Assembly (NCBI GenBank): GCA_051888775.1
Contig: JBJFCE010000030.1
Location: forward strand, 1 to 60,779
Direction of reading: 5' to 3'
DNA length: 60,779 nucleotides
Source of the DNA: JBJFCE01 sp051888775
Lineage (GTDB): Bacteria; Bacillota; Clostridia; Lachnospirales; Lachnospiraceae
The notes under the pieces are model-generated. The model did not search any database and was not told where the DNA came from. It saw nothing but the letters and a program-made list of their open reading frames with translations. Of this stretch, positions 53,389 to 60,779 are shown one piece after another; positions within the stretch are counted from its first letter, which is position 1; every line of letters starts with the position of its first letter. The position numbers were made by a program, and so were the translations under genes.

Positions 53389-54363
53389 TCAATCTTTTCC
53401 GGTCAAAATGTTGTAAAACTCTGTATAGTCATGTCTTTTTTGAGAAGTATACTCAATCGCGGTGCGAGGATGCTGGTTTAAGATTCCGGTCATCATGTAG
53501 GGAATATCATATCCCCACAGCACACCTTCCTCTTTTAATTTGGTAATGTGCTTCTCGATAAATTGGAGTGCCGGATACAGGCTGTACTTTGGGTTCTTCA
53601 AAAAGCCAAGCAGCAATTCCATCGCACAGTTTCCTGCCCCACGACCGAGGCAGCCATAGGTTGCATCCAGGTAATTGACGCCGTCGCCGACAGCTTCGAT
53701 TGTATTGGCAAAAGCAAGCTGTTGGTTATTGTGTGCATGCATGCCGACTTCCTTGCCGTATTTGGCAGCAATTTCGCAGTAGATATCACAGATGCGTGCA
53801 ATCTGCTCCGGATACAGTGAACCGTAGCTGTCTACAATGTAGATGGTATCAACGCTGGAACGGCCGATCATCTCAAGCGCAGCTTTCCAGTCCTGCTCTC
53901 CGCAGGTAGAGATAGCCATAATGTTGCAGGTAGTCTCATACCCCTTATTATGTGCATCTTCAATCATGTCAATGGCAGCAGGGATTGTGTTGATATAAGT
54001 TGCAACACGAATCATATCGATCGGGCTGTCGCTTCGATTGATAATATCGGTTTTATAATTGCAGCGTCCGACATCTGCCATGACAGCAAGCTTTAAGTCG
54101 GTATCATTGTCACCGACAATCGCGCGGATATCGTCATCGTTGCAGAATTTCCATTTGCCGAATTTACTTTCATCAAAGATTTCTTTGGAAGCTTTATAAC
54201 CAAACTCCATATAGTCCACACCTGCGCGGAGATTGGTCTGATACAAATCCTTTACAAATTCATCCGTAAAATAGAAATTATTGACAAGACCTCCGTCGCG
54301 CAGGGTTGCATCCAATACCCGGATTTCGGGACGGTAGTCCAACAGCTTTTCGATTGCTTTCAT
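53389..54363 (-). CDS. Aldolase-type (HMGL-like) TIM-barrel enzyme
   Basis: A 324-aa enzyme of the HMG-CoA lyase / 4-hydroxy-2-oxovalerate aldolase superfamily. VLDATLRDGGLVNNFYF carries the metal-binding Asp and catalytic Arg, and VGMHAHNNQQLAFANTIEA the two His ligands; GCLGRGAGNCAMELLLGFL is also typical. It lies after mtnN on the same strand, 123 nt away, with AGGAGG before the ATG. The reaction is unknown. A carbon-carbon bond lyase using pyruvate or 2-ketoacids is the family expectation. Confidence 0.86.
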   Translation of the reverse strand: MKAIEKLLDYRPEIRVLDATLRDGGLVNNFYFTDEFVKDLYQTNLRAGVDYMEFGYKASKEIFDESKFGKWKFCNDDDIRAIVGDNDTDLKLAVMADVGRCNYKTDIINRSDSPIDMIRVATYINTIPAAIDMIEDAHNKGYETTCNIMAISTCGEQDWKAALEMIGRSSVDTIYIVDSYGSLYPEQIARICDIYCEIAAKYGKEVGMHAHNNQQLAFANTIEAVGDGVNYLDATYGCLGRGAGNCAMELLLGFLKNPKYSLYPALQFIEKHITKLKEEGVLWGYDIPYMMTGILNQHPRTAIEYTSQKRHDYTEFYNILTGKD

Positions 54364-54486
54364 AAATCATATCCTCCTGAATCAAAATCAAAGCGATTCA
54401 CACGTTAAACCGTTACGCTTCAACGTGATAAATCAACCGACTATCCATTAGTATAACACAAAAATAGAAAATGCCAACCCCTAAAA

Positions 54487-55188
54487 TTAAAAAAGAAGTT
54501 CTTCAAGCATTTCATATACAAGATGTGCGGAATGGAGTGCTGCGCCGTGCTCAAAGGTCGGATAGTCCATTTCTGCACTGTCATCTGCTTTGTCGGAAAT
54601 GGCACGGATAATAACAAACGGAAGATTGTTCAGATAAGATGCCTGTGCAATGGCGGCGCCTTCCATTTCGGTGCAGCTTCCGTCAAAGGTTTTGATCAGG
54701 AAGTCCTTTACGTCCTTAGAGGAAATAAACTGGTCTCCGCTGACAACGCGTCCGGAAAAAACCTGAATGTCCGTATTGACTTTTTTACAGGAAGCTTCTG
54801 CTGCACGGGCAAGTGTTGCATCCGCAAGAAAAGCTTTTACAGGAATGCCGGGAATCTGACCGCGTTCATAGCCGAGCGGAGTCACATCCATATCATGTTG
54901 TACGGCATCCGTGGATACCACGATATCTCCGATGCTGATCTCGGATCGGAGAGAGCCGGCAACACCGGTATTGATGATATGTGTTACGCTGAACAGATCG
55001 TGTAAGATCTGAACACACATGCCGGCATTTACTTTTCCGATACCGCATTTTACGATGACAACAGAGACGTTATTTAAGAGACCTTCAAAAAATTCCATGG
55101 AGGCAATGGTCTTTGATGAGGTTTTTTCCATCTTTTCGCGAAGTGTTGCGATCTCAAGATCCATTGCGCCGATAATTCCGATTTTCAT
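54487..55188 (-). CDS. mtnN: 5'-methylthioadenosine/S-adenosylhomocysteine nucleosidase
   Basis: A 233-aa enzyme that removes adenine from SAH and MTA. MKIGIIGAMDLEI, HIINTGVAGSLRSEISIGDIVVS, CTEMEGAAIAQ with the base Glu, and AISDKADDSAEMDY with the catalytic Asp are present. The product S-ribosylhomocysteine is the substrate of LuxS, encoded 20 nt upstream on the same strand. Confidence 0.96.
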   Translation of the reverse strand: MKIGIIGAMDLEIATLREKMEKTSSKTIASMEFFEGLLNNVSVVIVKCGIGKVNAGMCVQILHDLFSVTHIINTGVAGSLRSEISIGDIVVSTDAVQHDMDVTPLGYERGQIPGIPVKAFLADATLARAAEASCKKVNTDIQVFSGRVVSGDQFISSKDVKDFLIKTFDGSCTEMEGAAIAQASYLNNLPFVIIRAISDKADDSAEMDYPTFEHGAALHSAHLVYEMLEELLF

Positions 55189-55208
55189 AATGCTTGTCCT
55201 TTCTGTAA

Positions 55209-55691
55209 TTATGATTCCGGATAAACCAGATGCGAGTCATCGATTCCGTACAACACCTGATCCAGATATTTTTTAGCAAGGTAGTTTGCCATACCCAGAT
55301 TCATATCCAGATAATTTCCGCAGTCTTTCGGGCTTGCTCCCGGAACAGCGTCTTTAAAGTCGCGGATAAATTCGTACATTTCCGTGATCAGCGGAACGAT
55401 ATCGCGGGAGGTATAATTACCTGCCAGAAGCAGATAAAAGCCGGTGCGGCAGCCCATCGGTCCGAAGTAAATGACTTTTTCTTTGTAAACATCATGATTG
55501 CGCAGAAAGGTTGCACCAAGGTGTTCTATTGTATGCACTTCTGCAGTATTCATGACCGGTTCATCGTTGGGCGAGGTCATGCGCAGATCAAAGGTGGTGA
55601 TTGTCTCGGAACCGATATGATCTCTTCTGGAGACGTAGATCCCGGGCTCCAGTTTTATGTGATCAATGGTAAAGCTTGCAATTTTTTCCAT
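55209..55691 (-). CDS. luxS: S-ribosylhomocysteine lyase
   Basis: A 160-aa metalloenzyme that yields homocysteine and DPD, the precursor of AI-2. Metal ligands are in HTIEHLGATFLRN (HxxEH) and DCGNYLDMNL (Cys); the catalytic Cys is in MGCRTGFYLLL. AGAAAGGG precedes the ATG. Its promoter (55779-55807) is divergent from that of perR. With mtnN it forms a complete SAH-detoxification pair. Confidence 0.97.
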   Translation of the reverse strand: MEKIASFTIDHIKLEPGIYVSRRDHIGSETITTFDLRMTSPNDEPVMNTAEVHTIEHLGATFLRNHDVYKEKVIYFGPMGCRTGFYLLLAGNYTSRDIVPLITEMYEFIRDFKDAVPGASPKDCGNYLDMNLGMANYLAKKYLDQVLYGIDDSHLVYPES

Positions 55692-55778
55692 AAAAATACC
55701 CTTTCTTCCTTATATAGGACATTGATAAAGTCTGTGGCAGAGCAAAAAAATAAGAATTCATTCCACAGTGCCTGTATC

Positions 55779-55807
55779 AGTATAGCATGCTTTGGGCTTT
55801 TTTTCAA
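55779..55807 (-). promoter_or_regulatory. Sigma-A promoter for luxS-mtnN
   Basis: On the minus strand TTGAAA (55807-55802), a 17-nt spacer and TATACT (55784-55779). The −35 boxes of this and the divergent perR promoter are only eight bases apart. Confidence 0.68.
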
Positions 55808-55815
55808 AAAAAGTA

Positions 55816-55843
55816 TTGACATTCATATGAAATGAATTATAAT
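55816..55843 (+). promoter_or_regulatory. Sigma-A promoter for perR
   Basis: Consensus TTGACA at 55816-55821, a 16-nt spacer and consensus TATAAT at 55838-55843. Confidence 0.78.
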
Positions 55844-55848
55844 AAAAC

Positions 55849-55861
55849 AGTAATCATTACT
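55849..55861. promoter_or_regulatory. Candidate Fur/PerR-type operator
   Basis: AGTAAT-C-ATTACT is a perfect 6-1-6 palindrome at the expected transcription start of the PerR-like gene, similar in spacing and AT-richness to the PerR box. Confidence 0.55.
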
Positions 55862-55882
55862 AATATTGATCAAGGAGTCGGG

Positions 55883-56302
55883 ATGGCATTAAAGTACAGT
55901 AGACAAAGAGAAGCAATTAAAGAATTTTTGTGCACCAGAAAAGATCATCCAACCGCGGATGTGGTATATGCAAATGTCAGCCGGAAATATCCTAATATCA
56001 GTCTTGGTACGGTTTATCGTAACCTGACATTGTTAGCGGATCTGGGTGAGATTCAGAGACTGCGTGTCGGTGACGGACAGGATCATTTTGATGCAGACAC
56101 ATCACAGCACTATCACTTTGTCTGCACCAAATGCGGAAAGGTGATTGATCTGGAGATGGAAAGTATCGAACGGATCAATGATATTGCCGGGATGAATTTC
56201 GGGGGGCAGATTGCAGGTCATGTCACATATTTTTACGGAACCTGCGAAGACTGTACAGAAGAAGGATTATTTAAAAGCCCGAGCGGCAGTTGGAAAAGCT
56301 GA
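55883..56302 (+). CDS. perR: Fur family regulator, PerR-like
   Basis: A 139-aa metal-dependent repressor. A winged helix (KDHPTADVVYANVSRKYPNISLGTVYRNLTLLADLG) is followed by the metal/dimer domain with DHFDADTSQHYHFVCTKCG and a second CxxC (CEDC). The PerR reading rests on the neighbours, rubrerythrin and rubredoxin; a Fur or Zur role cannot be excluded. AAGGAG precedes ATG 55883. Confidence 0.82.
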   Translation: MALKYSRQREAIKEFLCTRKDHPTADVVYANVSRKYPNISLGTVYRNLTLLADLGEIQRLRVGDGQDHFDADTSQHYHFVCTKCGKVIDLEMESIERINDIAGMNFGGQIAGHVTYFYGTCEDCTEEGLFKSPSGSWKS

Positions 56303-56373
56303 TAGGGAAGCAAGGCTTCATTATCATATAGAAAACAAAAAAGAAAGATCAAAAAGAAAAGGAGAATAAAGTT

Positions 56374-56913
56374 ATGAAATTTGTATGTTCTGTATGTGGT
56401 TATGTTCATGAAGGAGATCAGGCACCTGAATCTTGTCCGGTATGTAAGGCACCGGCTGATAAGTTTATCGCGCAGAGCGAAGAGCGTACCTGGGCTGCTG
56501 AGCATGTTGTAGGTGTTGCACAGGGTGTGAGCCAGGATATTATTGACGATCTGAGAGCAAACTTCAACGGAGAGTGCTCTGAGGTTGGTATGTATCTTGC
56601 TATGGCACGTGTTGCTCATAGAGAAGGTTATCCGGAAATCGGTCTTTACTGGGAGAAAGCTGCTTATGAAGAAGCAGAGCATGCTGCAAAATTCGCAGAG
56701 CTGCTCGGTGAAGTTGTAACCGATTCCACCAAGAAGAATCTGGAAATGAGAGTAGAAGCAGAGAACGGCGCAACTGCAGGTAAATTTGACCTTGCAAAGC
56801 GTGCTAAGGCTGCTAATCTGGATGCAATCCATGATACCGTTCATGAGATGGCTCGTGACGAGGCAAGACATGGTAAGGCATTTGAAGGTCTGCTTAAGAG
56901 ATACTTTGGCTAA
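56374..56913 (+). CDS. Rubrerythrin with N-terminal rubredoxin domain
   Basis: A 179-aa peroxide/oxygen-reducing protein. The domain order is reversed from classic rubrerythrin: a rubredoxin-like Fe(Cys)4 unit first (CSVCGYVHEG, CPVCKAPADKF), then a ferritin-like di-iron domain (GECSEVGMYLAMARVAHREGYPEI, YEEAEHAAKFAELLGEV, DEARHGKAFEGLL). Such reverse rubrerythrins are peroxide-induced under PerR in Clostridia. AAAGGAG precedes the ATG. Codon choice looks highly expressed. Confidence 0.93.
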   Translation: MKFVCSVCGYVHEGDQAPESCPVCKAPADKFIAQSEERTWAAEHVVGVAQGVSQDIIDDLRANFNGECSEVGMYLAMARVAHREGYPEIGLYWEKAAYEEAEHAAKFAELLGEVVTDSTKKNLEMRVEAENGATAGKFDLAKRAKAANLDAIHDTVHEMARDEARHGKAFEGLLKRYFG

Positions 56914-57046
56914 TTTTTAGCTCAATTAAAAAAATAAAGTATGTTCTTAAGTGTGTTCTTAAAAATAAAGGTATGTTAAACAGATTTAACATATTCGTTT
57001 ACATTAGATAAAATTCATTTTCTAGATTGAGAAGGAGATAAATACT

Positions 57047-57214
57047 ATGGATAAATATTTCTGCAATCCTTGTGGCTACACATACGATCCTGAAAAAGGA
57101 GATCCTGAGCACGGTATCAAACCGGGTACTGCTTTTGAAGATCTTCCGGATGATTGGGTATGCCCGGTTTGTGGTATTAATAAGAGCATGTTTATGCGTT
57201 GTATGGATAACTAA
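57047..57214 (+). CDS. Rubredoxin
   Basis: A 55-aa electron carrier. The two iron-binding pairs are CNPCGYTYDPEKGDPEHGI and DDWVCPVCGINKSMF. The linker GIKPGTAFEDLPDDWVCP is the rubredoxin signature. GAAGGAG lies before ATG 57047. It most likely passes electrons to the adjacent rubrerythrin. Confidence 0.95.
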   Translation: MDKYFCNPCGYTYDPEKGDPEHGIKPGTAFEDLPDDWVCPVCGINKSMFMRCMDN

Positions 57215-57247
57215 TGTTGGAAACCTTGATAAATAAAGGATTGTTAC

Positions 57248-57281
57248 AGAGAGGATAGAGAAATCTATTCTCTCTTTTTTT
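57248..57281 (+). terminator. Rho-independent terminator after rubredoxin
   Basis: AGAGAGGATAGA at 57248-57259 pairs with TCTATTCTCTCT at 57264-57275 (one G-U), loop GAAA, followed by a T-run. Confidence 0.9.
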
Positions 57282-57382
57282 ATCTTCCAAACCAAAAGCA
57301 GGCAAGTCTGATTTATAATGTGCTCCTTTTAAATCTCATTATATATCGATTTTATTCGTAGTACCAATATATTGTGGAGGCG

Positions 57383-57460
57383 ATGAATTATGCAGCATCC
57401 GCGCTTCGTAGACGTACCTTATTTTTAGCGGTAGGTTTTATTATAGCGGTATTGTGTTAA
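57383..57460 (+). CDS. Possible 25-aa membrane micropeptide
   Basis: A short frame, MNYAASALRRRTLFLAVG then FIIAVLC, with a basic stretch before one hydrophobic helix. GGAGG lies only two bases before the ATG, which is close. The gene-free stretch 57282-57559 otherwise holds a TTGAGCC/GGCTCAA hairpin near 57463-57526. Evidence is thin. Confidence 0.25.
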   Translation: MNYAASALRRRTLFLAVGFIIAVLC

Positions 57461-57559
57461 ATTGAGCCTTAAGAGCCGACGCATGGTCCCTTTTTGGGGG
57501 AAGAGTCCAATTACATCGGCTCAATCATCTTATCGGTCATTCATACTCATGCCGAGAAC

Positions 57560-58303
57560 CTATTCCCACCTGAAGAATTTCACAGCTATAGTGCTACAGA
57601 TTACCGCAATTAGTAACATAAAGATTACTGCACCTGTGACATTGTCAGTCGGAAGCCCAAGTGCTGTATGTTTCAGTATCTTTATTCCCTGTGTCAATGG
57701 CAGAATATTTACTATTTTTTGCATCGAATCGGGCATTACTTCATACGGAAGAGTAGCACCTGAAAAAATAAGCATGGGAAAGTATAATGCACTTGCAATT
57801 ACTCCGGCAATTTTTGAGTCCTTTGCAATTCCTCCGACCATCATTCCTATGCTAAACATAGAAATCATAACCAATAAATACCCAAGGAGAAATAATCCAA
57901 AGTTTCCGCGCATTTTAAAGCCGAAGAAACAAGTTGCCACGAAGAACAAACTGAGCAAAGATATTACAGAGTAGGTTACATACATTGCAACTTCTACCAT
58001 CAAAACGAGACTTGGCTTTATCGGTGTTACCTGATATCTTTTCAAAATCTGCTTAGAACGATAATCGGAAATCACCAATGGCAACCCCATCACGCCACCT
58101 ACACAGATTGCTATGCTGCACAATGCCCCAAAAGATTGATCCAAAAAACTGTATTCTGCCCCCTCAAAAGCAGGTTTGTGTCCAAATACGACACCTAAAA
58201 TGATAAGTACAATAATTGGCATAATCACAGCAAAAATCAACATATCCATTCCTCGAAGGCTCATTTTCAACTCATTCTTTAATAAAATTCTAAATGTTTT
58301 CAT
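57560..58303 (-). CDS. ABC-2 type transporter permease
   Basis: A 247-aa membrane protein with six helices in the ABC-2 layout: MLIFAVIMPIIVLIILGVVF near the start, ICVGGVMGLPLVISDYRSKQILKRYQVTP between helices 2 and 3, and the C-terminal ALYFPMLIFSGATLPYEVMP. GAGGAGG before ATG 58303 supports this start. It overlaps the ATPase gene by 14 nt. Probably a drug or peptide exporter. Confidence 0.9.
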   Translation of the reverse strand: MKTFRILLKNELKMSLRGMDMLIFAVIMPIIVLIILGVVFGHKPAFEGAEYSFLDQSFGALCSIAICVGGVMGLPLVISDYRSKQILKRYQVTPIKPSLVLMVEVAMYVTYSVISLLSLFFVATCFFGFKMRGNFGLFLLGYLLVMISMFSIGMMVGGIAKDSKIAGVIASALYFPMLIFSGATLPYEVMPDSMQKIVNILPLTQGIKILKHTALGLPTDNVTGAVIFMLLIAVICSTIAVKFFRWE

Positions 58304-59018
58304 GTCTATCCTCCTCATCTGTATACCAAAGGTATGCATCTTCAAAACGATTCTTTCCGCTTTCTGACTTTGCTTCTTCAACGGTTCCGTAGAATACTGT
58401 TTTCCCTTTTTTTAAAATCAATATTTCATCACAGAGAGCCTCGATTTCATCCATATAATGAGATGTAAGTAAAATAGATAATCCTTGCTTCTTCAGCTCC
58501 TCTAAAATGTTCCATACATCTCTTCTTGCTCTCGCATCCAATCCTGTCGTAAGCTCATCTAAAAATACAAGCTCCGGATTTGGTATCAGTGCAAGAACAA
58601 TGAACAATCGCTGACGCTCTCCTCCGGATAACTCTTTTACGTATGCCTTCCTCTTATCTGCAATTCCAAAAGCAGTTAACAAATCTTCATAGTTTTGCGG
58701 CTTTTTATAGACTGAAGCTGTCATTTCACATAGTTCTTCCACCTTAACCAGTTCCTGATATTTCGATTCCTGAAACTGAACTCCTATTCGCTCAAATACT
58801 TTGGTTCGTTCCTTTATTGGATCCATTTCCAATATGCGGACTTCTCCGGTATCCATTTTCTTTGTTCCCAATATGCACTCAATAGTGCTGCTTTTCCCTG
58901 CGCCATTTGCCCCAATTAATCCGAACACATCCCCTTTCTTGACTTGAAAGCTTAAATTGTCTACGGCAATATTAGCACCATACTTTTTTGTAAGATTCTT
59001 TACAACTATTGCATCCAT
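58290..59018 (-). CDS. ABC transporter ATP-binding protein
   Basis: A 242-aa ATPase for the overlapping permease. Walker A GANGAGKSS lies near 37, the signature LSGGERQR near 129, Walker B LVFLDELTTGLD near 150 (Leu in place of Pro after DE), and LLTSHYMDE near 186. GGAGG precedes ATG 59018. The MerR-like regulator gene lies 71 nt upstream on the same strand, separated by a hairpin. Confidence 0.92.
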   Translation of the reverse strand: MDAIVVKNLTKKYGANIAVDNLSFQVKKGDVFGLIGANGAGKSSTIECILGTKKMDTGEVRILEMDPIKERTKVFERIGVQFQESKYQELVKVEELCEMTASVYKKPQNYEDLLTAFGIADKRKAYVKELSGGERQRLFIVLALIPNPELVFLDELTTGLDARARRDVWNILEELKKQGLSILLTSHYMDEIEALCDEILILKKGKTVFYGTVEEAKSESGKNRFEDAYLWYTDEEDRHENI

Positions 59019-59053
59019 TTTATTTCCCTCCTTCATTTGTTTTGAAAAATAAT

Positions 59054-59077
59054 AACACCGGACAAAAGTCTGGTGTT
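59054..59077 (-). terminator. Terminator between MerR-like gene and ABC genes
   Basis: AACACCGGAC at 59054-59063 pairs with GTCTGGTGTT at 59068-59077 (one G-U), loop AAAA. On the minus strand it is followed by ATTATTTTTC. It may end the regulator transcript or act as an attenuator for the exporter. Confidence 0.78.
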
Positions 59078-59089
59078 AAAGTGGAGGGT

Positions 59090-59860
59090 TTATATTTTCA
59101 TTTGTTTTATTTCTTTCAATAATAGGATTACTTCATATGCATTTTTTATGGCTTTTTCAAGTGAATCTATTAATCTGTCGCACACAGAGATAATATCCGC
59201 CTCATCCTCAGGAGTGTTCAGTATATTTAGAATATCATTCTCACTTTTATGCATTCCGCTTTCTAACTTGTTCAGCATTCTTAAAATAGCGGATAAAGAA
59301 TAATTCGCGCACCTGAGAGAACGGATGATTTTTAAACGATTAATATCATTTGAATCATATACACGATAGCCGTTCTCTTTCCGCTTTACGGTAAGCAGGC
59401 CATTCATTTCCCAATTCCTAATGGTATCAATCGTTAACCCTAATTCTTTAGCTGCCTGTGCTCTCTTATAAAAAACATCATCTCTTTCCGGTTGCTGATA
59501 TAGTATTTCGCATAGTCCGGCAGCCTCTTTTGCATGTTCGATTTCCTGATTTGCGATTTGGATATATTCCTTAACTAACTCGATCGCTTCATCAAATCGG
59601 TAAACAGCTGATAATTTCACGGCAGTTACCATTCGTTTTCGAAGTCCTGCTTGTAATACTTCGATTTGAAGGGCTTTTTTTGCCAATTCAAACTGCTTAA
59701 TATGAATATCATTATATACACGATATCCATTCTTTTTTCGCTCGGGTTTTTGTATTAGTCCCCATTCCTCATATAGCCTTACGGTGTTTGGATGCAATCC
59801 TATGATTCCGGCTATTTGACTTGTAGAATAAGTAGTAGTTATATGCTCTTTATTCATCAT
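59090..59860 (-). CDS. Regulator with two MerR-type DNA-binding domains
   Basis: A 256-aa protein with two MerR HTH modules: YSTSQIAGIIGLHPNTVRLYEEWGLIQKP with GYRVYNDIHIKQFE (about 9-60) and AQAAKELGLTIDTIRNWEMNGLLTV with GYRVYDSNDINRLK (about 133-180). Each is followed by helices, and no Cys-rich metal site is visible. MerR proteins with one HTH act as dimers; here one chain could supply both. It most likely regulates the exporter just downstream. Confidence 0.85.
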   Translation of the reverse strand: MMNKEHITTTYSTSQIAGIIGLHPNTVRLYEEWGLIQKPERKKNGYRVYNDIHIKQFELAKKALQIEVLQAGLRKRMVTAVKLSAVYRFDEAIELVKEYIQIANQEIEHAKEAAGLCEILYQQPERDDVFYKRAQAAKELGLTIDTIRNWEMNGLLTVKRKENGYRVYDSNDINRLKIIRSLRCANYSLSAILRMLNKLESGMHKSENDILNILNTPEDEADIISVCDRLIDSLEKAIKNAYEVILLLKEIKQMKI

Positions 59861-59933
59861 TGCCTCAAAATAGAAAAATAGGAAATTATCGTCTCGTTAA
59901 ATTCCAATTTCTCAAAATAAATGATACCATATT

Positions 59934-60461
59934 TTATCTGTTTAATTTTGCATAAATATAGGTGTCTTTCCAGACTGGCATATCCTTATCATCTTTCCAG
60001 AAGTATACGTTTTGCTTTAAATGTGCTTCTCTTTCAAAGCCCAGTGATTCCAACAGCTTCCAAGAGCTATGGTTTTGCGGGTCACATTCGGCAAAGATTC
60101 TATGTACGCCGTGTGAAAATGCTAATGCTATTAATGCCGTACAGCTCTCCTTTGCATAACCTTTGCCCCAATAGTTCTTATTGAATACATATCCGATTTC
60201 AAGTGATGAAAAATCCCGTTTCCCCAAATAGATATTTCCTATCATCTTATGATTGCTTTTCAGTTCGACTGCAATCAGTTCATCGGATGAAATTCTCCAG
60301 TCGAGATTGCTCTCTGTCTCGCTCATTGACATCGGCTTATAAGGCTCATAGCGAACAACCTCCGGATCTGATAAATATTCATAGAGATCCGTCAAATCGT
60401 TTTTCTGATATCTTCTTAGAATGAGTCTTTCGGTTTCTGAAATGATCGCTGTGTCTGTCAT
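59934..60461 (-). CDS. GNAT family N-acetyltransferase
   Basis: A 175-aa RimJ/RimL-type acetyltransferase. ETERLILRRYQKNDLTDLYEYLSDPEVVRYEP opens the fold, IGYVFNKNYWGKGYAKESC holds the acetyl-CoA loop, and NHSSWKLLESLGFEREAHLKQN is the conserved C-terminal part. Substrate unknown: a protein N-terminus, an aminoglycoside-like drug or a metabolite. Its ATG lies at 60461. It faces the same way as the regulator and ABC genes but is separated by 73 nt. Confidence 0.9.
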   Translation of the reverse strand: MTDTAIISETERLILRRYQKNDLTDLYEYLSDPEVVRYEPYKPMSMSETESNLDWRISSDELIAVELKSNHKMIGNIYLGKRDFSSLEIGYVFNKNYWGKGYAKESCTALIALAFSHGVHRIFAECDPQNHSSWKLLESLGFEREAHLKQNVYFWKDDKDMPVWKDTYIYAKLNR

Positions 60462-60539
60462 AAATGGTTCCTCTGTAAGACGAAGTAAAATGCTGAAATA
60501 TGAGACTTATCTGTTTTCCGGATAACGCGGCTATAGTCC

Positions 60540-60656
60540 GCCATGCGCCATTCGGGTGCCTGCGGAACCCTCATTCACGGGCTTCGTCCTATGGCTGTAG
60601 CTAAAGGCAAATTCGCCTGCGAGCAGTCGATTTGCCTCTGGCTACAGCCGCATGGC
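60540..60656. repeat. Structured hairpin element near the window end
   Basis: GGCTGTAGC-type arms 60593-60612 and 60630-60649 form a 20-bp stem with one G-U and one A-C; a CTGC/GCAG mini-stem sits in the loop. GCCATGCG 60540-60547 can pair with CGCATGGC 60649-60656 as an outer stem. The rest of 60462-60779 holds no gene; family unknown. Confidence 0.6.
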
Positions 60657-60733
60657 TCATTGCATACGCGTACATTATATCATAGTATAGAGGGAAATTT
60701 ATTGTTTTTTTAGAATAATTCGCCAACAATTTA

Positions 60734-60762
60734 TAGAAACGATCGGTGGCATGTACTATAAT
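60734..60762 (+). promoter_or_regulatory. Weak promoter candidate at window end
   Basis: Consensus TATAAT at 60757-60762 with a poor −35 (TAGAAA at 60734-60739) 17 nt upstream. It could serve a gene beyond the window. Confidence 0.35.
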
Positions 60763-60779
60763 AGATATAGCGTATCTGC

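Noticed and set aside
57462..57974. Plus-strand frame of 170 residues opposite the ABC permease
   Set aside because: It is antisense to a well-recognised permease and has no ribosome site or family features.
1..60779. Insertion sequence, integrase or prophage genes
   Set aside because: No transposase, integrase or phage structural gene is recognisable in the window.

Overview
The window looks like a chromosomal segment of a motile, anaerobic Firmicute, most likely a Lachnospiraceae member. The basis is the gene set: a Clostridia-type tad pilus locus with DUF5702 and DUF6382 proteins, flagellin with a FliS-like chaperone and a very large flagellar-type protein, a BofA-like protein, reverse rubrerythrin plus rubredoxin plus a PerR-like regulator, LuxS/MtnN, and Firmicute-type ribosome binding sites with several TTG/GTG starts. 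Species cannot be fixed from sequence alone. Family names are recognised from sequence motifs by eye; no database was searched.

Layout. 1-3910: ABC exporter with a LytTR/DUF3021 regulatory pair, then an EamA transporter. 4268-8875: a large membrane sensor with an HD-GYP output domain, a HAD/flavin-barrel fusion and a nicotinamidase-like hydrolase. 9194-15664: a lower-GC accessory cluster with a small secreted protein, two lipoproteins, a large ABC permease and its ATPase. 15693-21785: aldo/keto reductase, a Cys-rich membrane peptide with an Lgt-like enzyme, a Ser/Thr kinase island on the minus strand sharing a palindromic operator, and tRNA-Lys. 21919-30177: PepP-like peptidase, TatD, RsmA, a TPR/AAA-like protein and glycogen branching enzyme. 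30515-35432: flagellar genes. 35576-47596: bofA and a long, tightly overlapping tad pilus operon ending with rhomboid and flavodoxin/SCP2 genes. 47653-53032: HIT, murG, pgi, a 2-hydroxyacid dehydrogenase. 53389-57214: an aldolase-like gene, the mtnN-luxS pair, and a peroxide-defence block (perR, rubrerythrin, rubredoxin). 57560-60461: an ABC exporter with a double-MerR regulator and an acetyltransferase.

The most unusual feature is a four-copy family of ~190-205 nt long-hairpin elements (69-273, 4036-4236, 30279-30471, 53065-53251), all in the same orientation. Each has a nearly identical ~73-nt apical core closed by a 57-66 bp stem. Stem sequence differs strongly between copies but stays paired: by hand count 222 Watson-Crick pairs, 15 G-U and 10 mismatches in 247 positions. 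The core holds a hairpin whose inner stem has swapped two base pairs in copy 4 with pairing kept, and a short hairpin whose loop is GAGA, GAAA, GCAA or GAAA, always of the GNRA class. This points to a structured RNA read from the plus strand. Three copies sit 31-43 nt before a start codon, so a cis-regulatory role is possible, and a mobile origin is also possible. Other unexplained structured segments are at 42382-42568 (inside the tad operon), 48070-48203 and 60540-60656.

How parts may work together: tad pilus, flagellin and an HD-GYP protein suggest surface behaviour tied to cyclic-di-GMP. luxS/mtnN give AI-2 production and SAH detoxification. The perR/rbr/rubredoxin block handles peroxide and oxygen. 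Several ABC exporters with their own regulators look like peptide or drug resistance modules.
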